Positions 6,998 through 15,221 of a DNA stretch of 49,524 bases are shown piece by piece. The notes under the pieces are model-generated. The model was given only the letters and a program-made list of their open reading frames with translations. It ran no database searches and was not told the origin of the DNA. How positions within the stretch are numbered: the stretch's first letter is position 1; each line of letters begins with the position of its first letter. The translations under genes were made by a program, and so were the position numbers. The stretch comes from Aliarcobacter sp. (lineage in GTDB: Bacteria > Campylobacterota > Campylobacteria > Campylobacterales > Arcobacteraceae), in the NCBI GenBank assembly GCA_017995775.1, contig JAGOIF010000007.1:1-49524 (forward strand), in the 5' to 3' direction.

Positions 6998-9113
6998 TAT
7001 TAATCTCCTTTTTTAAGATTTCTTCATCGCATTTTGGACAATATTCATGTTCACCTGTTAAATATCCATGAATATCACAAACTGAAAACAGTGGTGTTAC
7101 TGTGATATATGGCAACTTAAAGTTTGTTATCGTGTTTTTTACAAATTTTCTACAAGCATCAATTGATGATATTTTTTCATTCATGTATAAGTGTAATACT
7201 GTTCCACCTGTATATTTACACTGTAATTCATCTTGTAAAGTAAGTGCTTCAAATGGGTCATTTGTATAATCAACAGGAAGTTGTGAAGAATTTGTATAAT
7301 AGATATTCTTCTCTTTTCCTGCTTGAATAATATCTTTATATCTTTTCTTATCTTCTTTTGCAAATCTATATGTAGTTCCCTCAGCAGGCGTTGCTTCAAG
7401 GTTATATAAATTTCCTGTTTCTTCTTGAAACTTAATCATTTTATCTCTCATAAAATCTAAAATATCAACACAAAATTTATTTCCAACACTTGAAGCTAAA
7501 TCAATATTTTCTATATTGTGTTCGTCACTCTCGTTGTGAAAATAGTTTTTAACCATTTCATTCATACCATTTACTCCAATGGTTGAAAAGTGATTATTAA
7601 AGTTTGGCAAATATCTTTTTGTATAAGGATAAAGACCTCTTTCATACATATCTTGAACAAATACTCTTTTCTTCTCTAAAGTCGATTTTGCAAGCTCCAT
7701 AAGCTCTTCTAATCTAAAAAGTAAGCCATTTATATCATTTTTGTATAAGTATCCAAGTCTTGCCATATTTATTGTAACAACTCCAATACTTCCAGTCATT
7801 TCAGCACTTCCAAAAAGACCTCCACCTCGTTTTAAAAGCTCTCTTAAATCAAGTTGAAGTCTGCAACACATAGATCTTACATGACCTGGTTTATATGCTT
7901 TTTCATTAGCAACAAGATTTCCATTTTCATCTTTTTCATATTGACTACCTATAAAGTTTTGAAAATATGAACTTCCTATTTTTGCAGTATTTTCAAATAA
8001 AACATCAGTATTTTCTCCATACCAATCAAAATCTTCTGTGATATTAACTGTTGGAATTGGAAAAGTAAAAGGTTGCCCTGTTTTATCACCTTGGGTCATA
8101 ATTTCATAATAGGCTTTATTTATTTGATTCATCTCTTTTTGAAAATCTTTATATGTTAGTTCTTCAAAAGATTTATAACCTTTTTCTTTAATTTTTTCCA
8201 ATAATTCATCATTTTGAAAATCTTTAAATAAATGTTTTTGATTTTTTGTTGGAATTTGGTCTTTTAAATCAGCAGGAACCGTCCAATCAATAGTAATATT
8301 CGTAAAAGGACTTTGTCCCCATCGTGCTGGAACATTTAAGTTATAAATAAATGACCTAACTGCTTTTTTAACTTCACTATATGATAAATTATCTTTGAAA
8401 ACATAAGGAGCTAAATATGTATCAAAACTACTAAAAGCCTGAGCTCCAGCCCATTCACTTTGAAGAATTCCCAAGAAATTTGCCATTTGCCCTAAAGCTT
8501 CTCTAAAATGACTTGGTGCAGAACTTTCAACTCTGCCTCTAACTCCATTAAATCCTTCATCAAGTAACACTCTCAAGCTCCAACCAGCACAATAACCACT
8601 TAAACAATCCAAATCATGTATATGATAATCAGCGTTTCTATGGGCATACCCCTCTTCTTTTGAGTAAACTTTATCAAGCCAATAATTTGCTATTACTTTT
8701 CCTGCACTATTATTTATAAGTCCTGCGTGAGAATATCCTGTATTTGAGTTTGCTTTTATTCTCCAGTCATTTCCATTTATATACTCTTGAATTGTTTGTG
8801 TTGAGTTTATATATGTAGTATCGCTAGCAATTTGAAGAATTTGTTCCCTTTGCATTTTGTGTAAATGTCTATAAAGTATGAAAGACTTCATAATATCAAA
8901 GTATCTAGCTTTAAATAACTCTTTTTCAATAATATCTTGTATATCTTCTACTGCAACTAATCTTTTTTGTTTTATTTCAAATAAAACATTAAAAAATATA
9001 GAAATATCATATGGAATATTTACACTTTTAAATGCCTTTTTTATGGCGTCTTCTATTTTAAATGATTCAAATTTTTGTTTTGTGCCATCTCTTTTTAATA
9101 TGCTCTCAATCAT
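6972..9113 (-). CDS. nrdD: Anaerobic (class III) ribonucleoside-triphosphate reductase, large chain without glycyl-radical tail
   Basis: The 713-residue chain has an N-terminal ATP-cone (about 1-90, ILKRDGTKQKFESFKIEDAI) and then the ten-stranded barrel domain. SMCCRLQLD (414-422) should carry the active-site thiyl cysteine; YYTNSSQLPVDYTNDP (605-620) and the C-terminal metal site C679-x2-H682 ... C692-x2-C695 follow. In ordinary NrdD proteins the zinc site continues into the radical loop (R-x2-G-Y), but this frame ends 18 residues later (KKEINNDKETRIA) without it. That segment is encoded in the next small ORF. Start ATG at 9113 is preceded by AAGGA. The enzyme makes dNTPs without oxygen. Confidence 0.95.
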   Translation of the reverse strand: MIESILKRDGTKQKFESFKIEDAIKKAFKSVNIPYDISIFFNVLFEIKQKRLVAVEDIQDIIEKELFKARYFDIMKSFILYRHLHKMQREQILQIASDTTYINSTQTIQEYINGNDWRIKANSNTGYSHAGLINNSAGKVIANYWLDKVYSKEEGYAHRNADYHIHDLDCLSGYCAGWSLRVLLDEGFNGVRGRVESSAPSHFREALGQMANFLGILQSEWAGAQAFSSFDTYLAPYVFKDNLSYSEVKKAVRSFIYNLNVPARWGQSPFTNITIDWTVPADLKDQIPTKNQKHLFKDFQNDELLEKIKEKGYKSFEELTYKDFQKEMNQINKAYYEIMTQGDKTGQPFTFPIPTVNITEDFDWYGENTDVLFENTAKIGSSYFQNFIGSQYEKDENGNLVANEKAYKPGHVRSMCCRLQLDLRELLKRGGGLFGSAEMTGSIGVVTINMARLGYLYKNDINGLLFRLEELMELAKSTLEKKRVFVQDMYERGLYPYTKRYLPNFNNHFSTIGVNGMNEMVKNYFHNESDEHNIENIDLASSVGNKFCVDILDFMRDKMIKFQEETGNLYNLEATPAEGTTYRFAKEDKKRYKDIIQAGKEKNIYYTNSSQLPVDYTNDPFEALTLQDELQCKYTGGTVLHLYMNEKISSIDACRKFVKNTITNFKLPYITVTPLFSVCDIHGYLTGEHEYCPKCDEEILKKEINNDKETRIA
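7005..7014 (-). promoter_or_regulatory. Shine-Dalgarno plus A6 tract at the nrdD / glycyl-radical ORF junction
   Basis: On the minus strand the bases read AAAAAAGGAG, ending seven bases before the ATG of the 55-aa glycyl-radical ORF. AAGGAG is a near-perfect ribosome-binding site. The same bases are read by nrdD as the codons (TT)A-AAA-AAG-GAG, so they also form an in-frame A-AAA-AAG slippery heptamer at 7008-7014. A -1 slip would meet TAA after two codons. The small ORF is in the +1 frame, so ordinary reinitiation at the ATG is the simplest reading. Confidence 0.6.
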
Positions 9114-9336
9114 TTATATTTCCTTTTTAAGATTTCGTAATTGTAGGCGAGCTTTTCTTAATAAATAATGAGCTATTTTGTCACAAAAGTGTCATAAAAT
9201 AGGCTTTTATAGATGAATATTAAATGAAAATTTTTAAATAATATTAAGATTTATCTAAGTAAATTTTATATTTTTAAGTGCTTCTAAAGTTAAATTATAT
9301 AGAATGTTTGTTTTTATTAATTACAGAGGAAATTTA

Positions 9337-10266
9337 ATGAGACATTTCTTAACACTAGCAGACTATTCTAAAGAAGAAATTCTAGAAATTCTAGCTCTTG
9401 CTAAACAAATCAAAGATGAAACCAAACAAAGGGTATTCAAAGATTATATGCCTAAAAAAACTTTAGGGATGATTTTTGAAAAAAGCTCTACACGAACTAG
9501 AGTATCTTTTGAAACTGGTATTTATCAGTTAGGTGGTATTGGTTTATTTCTTTCTTCAAACGATATACAACTAGGTCGTGGTGAGCCTATGAGCGACACT
9601 GCAAGAGTAATATCTAGAATGGTTGATATGGTAATGATTAGAACTTTTGAGCAAAGTAAAATCGAAGAGTTTGCAAAGTATTCAAAAGTTCCTGTAATAA
9701 ATGGTTTAACAAATGAATATCATCCAGTTCAATTAATGGCTGATTATATGACTATTCAAGAAGCAGGACTTGAAAAAGATTTAGTTGTGGCTTACGTTGG
9801 TGATGGAAATAATATGACTCACTCATGGCTTAATTTAGCTGCAAAACTTGGTTTTGAACTTAGAATTGCAACTCCAAAAGGTTATGAGGTTGATGCTAAG
9901 ATTCTTTCAGATGCACAAGAATTAGCAAAAAAATCAGGTGCAAAAATCATCATCACAAATGATCCAAAAGTTGCTGTAAAAGGTGCAACGGTAGTTACAA
10001 CAGATACTTGGGTTTCTATGGGTCAAGAGTCTGAAAAAGAGAAAAGGTTAAAAGATTTTGATGGATATATTGTTGATTCTACGATGATGGCACTTGCTGA
10101 TAAAAAAGCTATTTTCCTACACTGTTTACCTGCGTATAGAGGGTTTGAAGTAAGCGAAGATGTTTTAGAAGGTTCACAAAGTATGATATTTGAAGAAGCA
10201 GAAAACAGACTACATGCCCAAAAAGGTGTAATGGTTTGGTTAGATAGAAAAAGAGATGAAAAATAA
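9337..10266 (+). CDS. argF: Ornithine carbamoyltransferase
   Basis: Transfers the carbamoyl group to ornithine to give citrulline in arginine synthesis. The carbamoyl-phosphate loop is KSSTRTR (49-55), [10 protein letters not shown] (128-137) follows, and the ornithine and catalytic motif [10 protein letters not shown] is near the C-terminus. I chose ATG at 9337 ([10 protein letters not shown]), preceded by AGAGGAAA, which gives the usual 309 residues. An in-frame ATG at 9304 would add an 11-residue leader with no family match and no good ribosome-binding site. The stop overlaps the hemN start (TAATG). argG is 35 kb away, so the arginine genes are scattered. Confidence 0.96.
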   Translation: MRHFLTLADYSKEEILEILALAKQIKDETKQRVFKDYMPKKTLGMIFEKSSTRTRVSFETGIYQLGGIGLFLSSNDIQLGRGEPMSDTARVISRMVDMVMIRTFEQSKIEEFAKYSKVPVINGLTNEYHPVQLMADYMTIQEAGLEKDLVVAYVGDGNNMTHSWLNLAAKLGFELRIATPKGYEVDAKILSDAQELAKKSGAKIIITNDPKVAVKGATVVTTDTWVSMGQESEKEKRLKDFDGYIVDSTMMALADKKAIFLHCLPAYRGFEVSEDVLEGSQSMIFEEAENRLHAQKGVMVWLDRKRDEK

Positions 10267-11633
10267 TGATAGATTTTAAAAAATTCGAAAAATATTCAAG
10301 ACCAGGACCTAGATATACTTCATATCCAACAGCGCCTGAATTTAGTGAGCAGTTTACTCAAGATGATTTAAAAGATTATTATAAAAAGCAAAGCAATGAT
10401 AGAGCTATTTCACTTTATATTCATATGCCTTTTTGTAGAAGTGCTTGTTATTTTTGTGGATGTAATACTATTTTTACATCTAAAGAAGATAAAAAAGTAA
10501 GATATATCGAATACTTAAAAAAAGAGTTAAATATATTAAAAAATCATTTAAATACAAATAGATTAGTAACTCAAATGCACTTTGGTGGAGGAACTCCAAC
10601 GTTTTTCTCTCCAGAACAACTAGAAGAAGTAATCATTGCTATTAAAGAAGTATTTCCAAACTTTAGTTGCGATGCAGAAGTTTCTTGTGAAGTAGATCCA
10701 AGACACTTTACGGTTGAACATATGCAAGTTCTTAAAAATGGTGGATGTAATAGACTTAGTTTTGGTGTTCAAGATTTAGATGAAACTGTTCAAAAAACTA
10801 TTCATAGAATTCAACCTTTTGAACTTACTCAAAATGTTATTAAAATAGCAAGAGATGCTGGAATTCATTCTGTAAATACAGATTTAATTTATGGGCTTCC
10901 TCACCAAACAAGAGAGAGTTTTAAAAAGACTTTAGAAAAAATGATAACTTTAAACACAGATAGATTTGCTGTATTTAACTATGCACACGTTCCTTGGCTT
11001 ATGAAAACTATGAGAAAATTTGATGAAACAACTTTTCCAAAACCAGAAACAAAACTAGAAATGTTAAGAGATACAATTGATTTCTTTACATCAAATGGTT
11101 ATAAAATGGTAGGAATGGATCACTTTGCAAAACCTGAAGATGAGTTATTTAAAGCTATTTCAAAAGGTGAATTACATAGAAACTTCCAAGGATATACTAC
11201 AAAAGGTGGAGCTGATTTAATAGGAATTGGACTTACATCTATTGGAAATGGTGTTGATTATTATGCTCAAAACTTCAAAGATTTAGAGCCTTGGGAAAAT
11301 GCTTTAGATAATGGTGATTTACCAGTATTCAAAGGTTATAGACTTTCAAGTGATGATCAATTAAGACAGTTTGTAATTATGGAGCTTATGAGTAATTTCG
11401 CTTTAAATATAACAAGAGTTGAATCTGAGTTTAATATAAACTTCAAAGATTACTTTGCAGATGCCTTAGAAGCTCTTAAAGAGTTTGAAGATGCAGAACT
11501 TATAGTTGTAAGCGATGATAAAATAGAAGTATCACAAACTGGAACTATGCTTATTAGAAATATTTGTATGCCATTTGATGCATATTTAAATAATATTCCT
11601 GAAGACAAAAGAAGATTTTCTAAAACAATCTAA
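10266..11633 (+). CDS. hemN: Oxygen-independent coproporphyrinogen III oxidase (radical SAM)
   Basis: Converts coproporphyrinogen III to protoporphyrinogen IX without oxygen. The length of 455 residues and the start YSRPGPRYTSYPTAPEF are typical of true HemN and not the shorter HemW. The radical-SAM cysteines are C57, C61 and C64, with the extra C66 (CRSACYFCGC). QMHFGGGTPTF is the GGTP SAM motif, and INTDLIYGLPHQT-like residues follow (NTDLIYGLPHQT). It is coupled to argF by a one-base overlap and ends at a bidirectional hairpin. Confidence 0.96.
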   Translation: MIDFKKFEKYSRPGPRYTSYPTAPEFSEQFTQDDLKDYYKKQSNDRAISLYIHMPFCRSACYFCGCNTIFTSKEDKKVRYIEYLKKELNILKNHLNTNRLVTQMHFGGGTPTFFSPEQLEEVIIAIKEVFPNFSCDAEVSCEVDPRHFTVEHMQVLKNGGCNRLSFGVQDLDETVQKTIHRIQPFELTQNVIKIARDAGIHSVNTDLIYGLPHQTRESFKKTLEKMITLNTDRFAVFNYAHVPWLMKTMRKFDETTFPKPETKLEMLRDTIDFFTSNGYKMVGMDHFAKPEDELFKAISKGELHRNFQGYTTKGGADLIGIGLTSIGNGVDYYAQNFKDLEPWENALDNGDLPVFKGYRLSSDDQLRQFVIMELMSNFALNITRVESEFNINFKDYFADALEALKEFEDAELIVVSDDKIEVSQTGTMLIRNICMPFDAYLNNIPEDKRRFSKTI

Positions 11634-11661
11634 AATAAAGTAGCTTTTTTGCTACTTTATT
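11634..11661. terminator. Bidirectional hairpin between hemN and the PLDc_N-like gene
   Basis: The 11-bp perfect stem AATAAAGTAGC / GCTACTTTATT is separated by a loop of six T. It begins right after the hemN stop, and its right arm contains the stop codon of the convergent gene ending at 11652. U-rich sequence follows on the minus strand. Confidence 0.75.
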
Positions 11662-11852
11662 CTTTGGGACCTTCCAAAAACTAAATATAATATAGCTCCT
11701 AATACTGGAAAGAAAATAATCACTAACAGCCATATAATTTTATTATATCCTGTAAATTCATGTTTTAAAATATCTATTAATATATAAATATATAAAATAA
11801 AAGTAAATATAATAAATATCATTAAAAATGATGATACAAATAAACCTGCCAT
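11652..11852 (-). CDS. Small two-TM protein, PLDc_N-like
   Basis: The 66-residue product has two hydrophobic helices (about 5-27 and 38-58). Between them is IDILKHEFTGYNKIIWLLVI, and the end reads FPVLGAILYLVFGRSQR. This W-x-hydrophobic ... P-x-x-G-x-x-x-Y-x-x-x-G-R pattern matches the PLDc_N domain found at the N-terminus of cardiolipin synthases and as stand-alone small membrane proteins. No phospholipase HKD motif is present, so it is not an enzyme by itself. It starts one base after lpxK ends on the same strand and may be co-transcribed. Confidence 0.8.
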   Translation of the reverse strand: MAGLFVSSFLMIFIIFTFILYIYILIDILKHEFTGYNKIIWLLVIIFFPVLGAILYLVFGRSQRIK

Positions 11853-11853
11853 T

Positions 11854-12807
11854 TTAAACTCCTTTCTTAAAACTTTCTATGTATTCATTCATTAAAGAAA
11901 AATCGATTTTTTCATTAATTTTTATATCTAAATCCATTAAATATAGGTTTTTAAATTTAAATTTTTCTAACTTTACAAAGTCTTTGCCCGTTGTTACAAA
12001 AGAGTGATCTTTGTATTTTTCTTGAATATCTTTTATATCTTCACTTGTAAAATCATAATGATCAGGAAAACTAATCATTTGTATATCTTTTGGTAAATAC
12101 TCTAAAAGTCTTTTTGGTTTTGAAATTGCTGTTATTAAAACTGTTTTAGAAGGCAGTTCACATTCAATGTCATCTTTTTTAATAGTTATAACTCTTTTAA
12201 AATCACTTCCTTCTAGAAGTTCAATATCAGCTTGGGCATAAAAACCTTTTGGTTCTCTATATCCTCCACTTGGCAGACAAAAGATATTTGTAGGTTCATC
12301 TTTAGGCCTTAATAAAATATTAAATTTAGCGATTTGATATTTTGAAAAGCCATCATCTAAAAATATTATTTTGCATCCAAGCTCTTTTGCTTTTAAAATA
12401 GCTTTTATTCTATCTTCACTTACTATAATCGTAGCTTTTTCTAAAGAGTTTGCTAAAAGCATAGCTTCATCGCCACTTGTTTTTACATCTACTAAAATCT
12501 TACCATTTAAAGAAACTACAAATAAACCCTTTGAATTACGGCCATATCCTCTTAAAACAACACATACATCTTCATATTTTGATGCAAGTTTTATAGTAAC
12601 TGGAGTTTTTCCACTTCCACCAATAATTATGTTTCCAACTGAAATAATAGGAATGCCAAAGTATATTTCTTTTGCCATTGCACGTTTTATTAAAATTATT
12701 AACATATAAATAAAAGTCAAAGGAAGAAGAAAAAAAGAGATTATTTTTTGAAAAGTATTTGGAAAGAAGAGATAATCTTCAATCCATAAGTATAGTTTTT
12801 GCTTCAA
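11854..12807 (-). CDS. lpxK: Tetraacyldisaccharide 4'-kinase
   Basis: Phosphorylates the 4' position of the lipid A disaccharide at the inner membrane. The 317-residue protein has an N-terminal membrane anchor (about 22-42, IISFFLLPLTFIYMLIILI), the segment GIPIISVGNI and the family P-loop GGSGKTP (63-69). VVLRGYGR and IIFLDDGFSKYQ (normally LDDGFQH) follow. It sits six bases after the DegT-type aminotransferase and one base before the PLDc_N-like gene. This envelope-related context fits lipid A synthesis. Confidence 0.95.
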   Translation of the reverse strand: MKQKLYLWIEDYLFFPNTFQKIISFFLLPLTFIYMLIILIKRAMAKEIYFGIPIISVGNIIIGGSGKTPVTIKLASKYEDVCVVLRGYGRNSKGLFVVSLNGKILVDVKTSGDEAMLLANSLEKATIIVSEDRIKAILKAKELGCKIIFLDDGFSKYQIAKFNILLRPKDEPTNIFCLPSGGYREPKGFYAQADIELLEGSDFKRVITIKKDDIECELPSKTVLITAISKPKRLLEYLPKDIQMISFPDHYDFTSEDIKDIQEKYKDHSFVTTGKDFVKLEKFKFKNLYLMDLDIKINEKIDFSLMNEYIESFKKGV

Positions 12808-12813
12808 ATTATT

Positions 12814-13953
12814 TTATATCCATTCAGAAGCAACTTCAATTACTTGATCACAAACATAGTTTACTTCTTCATCAGTAAGGCTTGCGTACATAGGAAGAGA
12901 AAGTATTTGCTGATAGTTATTTAAAGCATTTGAAAAGGCTGTAATTTTAATAGAATATTTTGTTTTATAATAAGATAAAAGATGCAAAGGAATATAGTTA
13001 AGTCCCGTTGAAACACCACGCTCTTTTAAAGCTCTTGCAAATGCATCCCTATTTCTTGAAACTTTGATAATAAATTGCGTAAAAATATGCTCATCATTAT
13101 GTGGTGGAATTACGATATGTTTAACTGCTGTTAATCTTTTTTGATAAAGTTTTGCAATCTCTTTTCTTCTTTTGATGAAGTTTTGAGTTTTATTTAATTG
13201 TGCAAGTGCATATGCAGCATCAAGCTCAGATAAATCATATTTATGTCCAATGTCAACAACATCATAAACATAATCAAGGTTTCCATAACTATCATAAGTA
13301 GTTGTAAGTGCATGTGTTCTTAAAAGTTTTGCTCTGTTTGCAATATCTTCATTGTTTGTGACAATTATTCCAGATCTTGAAATTGCATATTTTGAGTTTG
13401 ATGGATTTGTTGAAAAAATCGTCATATCTGCTCTTAGATTTCCAATTTTCTTGCCCTTATATGTTCCACCTAAACTAGATCGGCAATCTTCTATTAAAAT
13501 AATTCCATATTTTTTTGCAATATCATAAATTCTATCTAAATCAGGAGCTTGACCTGCAACAAAAGTGATAATTGCACCTCTTAATTTTTTAGAATCATTA
13601 GCTGCAAGTGCTTCTTCAAATTTATTAATATCAATATTCATATCTTCCATATTTATATCTATAAATATAGGCTCAGCATCAAAATGTCTTACAACTTCAG
13701 GTAAATTTACAAAAGAGTTAACAGACATTAAAATCTTATCACCTCTTTTTAATTTAATGGCACTTAAAGCCAGATGAATAGCTGCAGTTGAAGTAGCTGT
13801 TGCAACTGCATATTTAGCACCTATAAAAGTTTTCATACTTTGTTCAAATTCTATAACTTTTGATAAATCATTTTTAGACTCTAAAACAGATCTAATTTGA
13901 TTTAATTCTTCGTTATCTATAGATGCCTTATATATTGCTATGTTTCTTGCCAT
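12814..13953 (-). CDS. DegT/DnrJ/EryC1/StrS-family PLP aminotransferase
   Basis: The fold and motifs match sugar-aminotransferase-like enzymes: ATATSTAAIHLAL (51-63), the PLP-ring aspartate D156 in ILIEDCRSSLGGTYKGKK, and YDLSELDAAYALAQL. The expected lysine motif (FS-x2-P-x-K) reads FSTNPSNSK. The usual lysine position is Asn, with K188 two residues later, so the PLP anchor is not certain. I chose ATG at 13953, with GGAG seven bases upstream; the alternative TTG at 13965 lies inside nadE. Position between nadE and lpxK suggests a surface-sugar or lipid A role, but the substrate cannot be read from sequence. Confidence 0.85.
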   Translation of the reverse strand: MARNIAIYKASIDNEELNQIRSVLESKNDLSKVIEFEQSMKTFIGAKYAVATATSTAAIHLALSAIKLKRGDKILMSVNSFVNLPEVVRHFDAEPIFIDINMEDMNIDINKFEEALAANDSKKLRGAIITFVAGQAPDLDRIYDIAKKYGIILIEDCRSSLGGTYKGKKIGNLRADMTIFSTNPSNSKYAISRSGIIVTNNEDIANRAKLLRTHALTTTYDSYGNLDYVYDVVDIGHKYDLSELDAAYALAQLNKTQNFIKRRKEIAKLYQKRLTAVKHIVIPPHNDEHIFTQFIIKVSRNRDAFARALKERGVSTGLNYIPLHLLSYYKTKYSIKITAFSNALNNYQQILSLPMYASLTDEEVNYVCDQVIEVASEWI

Positions 13954-13955
13954 TT

Positions 13956-14717
13956 CTATCTCCAATTAATATTTGCAATTGTTGGTAATTTACCCTTAAA
14001 TGCATTTGCTTTTATTCTATATTCTAGTTTATTTATTAAATCTTCTTCAAAACCTAAGTTTATTAACTCTTCTTTTGATTTTTTTTCATCATAAAAAAGT
14101 TTTAAAACTTCATCCATAACTTTATAAGAAAAACCAAGTTCTTCTTCATCACTTTGACCTTCCCATAAATCACCACTTGGAGCTTTATTTAAAATAGATT
14201 CAGGAACACCTAAAAATTTTGCAAACTCAAATTCATCACTTTTGTATATTTGTCCAATTGGATTAATAGCACAAGCCATATCTCCAAATATCGTTCCATA
14301 ACCTAAAAGTAACTCACTTTTATTTGATGTACCAACTACGAGAGATTTTTCCCTTGAAGATATATCATATAAAACAGCCATTCTCATTCTTGCTGAAAAG
14401 TTTCCAATTCTTAATTTATCATCTGATATATTTTTCACAAAACTACTTACCATAGGTTCTATTGAGACAATTTCATATTTTATACCAAACTTTTTACAAA
14501 GCTCAATTGAATCATCTACTGAGCTTTGTGATGAAAATTGTGAGGGCATAAGAACACAATTTAAATTATCTTTAAAAGCTTCTTGACATAAAATCGCCAC
14601 CACAGCTGAATCTAAACCACCTGAAAGTCCAAGAGTAACTTTTTTTAATCCAGTTTGCGCAACTTCAGTTTTTAGAAATTTTATTAAATCTAACTTAATT
14701 ATTTTCCAGTCTATCAT
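13956..14717 (-). CDS. nadE: NAD synthetase (ammonia-dependent)
   Basis: Amidates nicotinic acid adenine dinucleotide to NAD+. The 253-residue protein lacks a glutaminase domain, so it uses ammonia directly. The ATP pyrophosphatase P-loop LGLSGGLDSAVV (29-40) is intact. VVGTSNKSELLLGYGT and the C-terminal KAPSGDLWEGQSDEEELGF are NadE signatures. It precedes the aminotransferase gene by two bases on the same strand, an arrangement consistent with one transcript through to lpxK. Confidence 0.96.
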   Translation of the reverse strand: MIDWKIIKLDLIKFLKTEVAQTGLKKVTLGLSGGLDSAVVAILCQEAFKDNLNCVLMPSQFSSQSSVDDSIELCKKFGIKYEIVSIEPMVSSFVKNISDDKLRIGNFSARMRMAVLYDISSREKSLVVGTSNKSELLLGYGTIFGDMACAINPIGQIYKSDEFEFAKFLGVPESILNKAPSGDLWEGQSDEEELGFSYKVMDEVLKLFYDEKKSKEELINLGFEEDLINKLEYRIKANAFKGKLPTIANINWR

Positions 14718-14738
14718 TTTTAATCCTTGATTAAGTTA

Positions 14739-14957
14739 TTATATCTCATCTTTTTTTGTTTTAGCATAAATTTCATCCAGATAATCCACACTTAGCTTAG
14801 AAATGTTCTTTTTCTTATATTCAAGTCTTTCTTGTATATGTAAAAGTTCTTCTTCATCAAAATATTCCAAATAGTTTGGATTTATCTCAACAGTATCTTC
14901 TGGGTTAATATTTATTAATCTTTTTATGTTTTCTATAATTTGTTTTTTCATTTTCAT
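14739..14957 (-). CDS. Hypothetical small acidic protein, 72 aa
   Basis: A soluble, highly charged and largely helical product (ENIKRLININPEDTVEINP, then EEELLHIQERLEYKKK). It has no cysteines, signal or known motif that I recognise. Its ATG overlaps the stop of the BFD-like gene as ATGA, which indicates coupled translation. A second in-frame ATG two codons later is also possible. A partner role for the iron-sulfur protein encoded just upstream is possible but not shown. Confidence 0.6.
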   Translation of the reverse strand: MKMKKQIIENIKRLININPEDTVEINPNYLEYFDEEELLHIQERLEYKKKNISKLSVDYLDEIYAKTKKDEI

Positions 14958-15184
14958 TCTTTGTTAAATTTATTTAATATCTCTTCTAAATACAGTTCCA
15001 TTTTCTCAACGCCTAAATCACATTCAGGATTGATACAAGATTTACAACAAGTCCCAGCATCTGTAATATCTGCTAAATCCTCAAGTGTTTTTGCATTTTT
15101 TTCTTTAATTGCATATACAATTTCTGCTAAGGTAACGTGTCTACAAGTACACACTTCAAATGTATGAGAAAATTTTCTAGCCAT
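14954..15184 (-). CDS. BFD-like [2Fe-2S]-binding protein
   Basis: The 76-residue product has C12-x-C14 and C47-x2-C50 in the arrangement CTCRHVTLAEIVYAI ... TDAGTCCKSC. This is the helix-turn-helix [2Fe-2S] fold of bacterioferritin-associated ferredoxin and of the BFD domain in NirB and NifU. C46 is an extra neighbouring cysteine. Stand-alone BFD proteins release iron from bacterioferritin or carry electrons, but no bacterioferritin gene lies in this window, so the partner is unknown. It overlaps the following 72-aa gene by four bases. Confidence 0.85.
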   Translation of the reverse strand: MARKFSHTFEVCTCRHVTLAEIVYAIKEKNAKTLEDLADITDAGTCCKSCINPECDLGVEKMELYLEEILNKFNKE

Positions 15185-15221
15185 TATTTAATTCTTTCTT
15201 TCATATTGTAAAATCGAAAAA

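Noticed and set aside
7181-7399. 72-codon frame inside nrdD on the same strand.
   Set aside because: It is an out-of-frame shadow of the well-conserved nrdD coding sequence, with no ribosome-binding site.
9178-9196. Two TGTCA repeats 11 bases apart upstream of nrdD, possibly an operator.
   Set aside because: The spacing is one helical turn, but the repeats are only five bases long, match no NrdR or FNR consensus that I know, and are easily found by chance.
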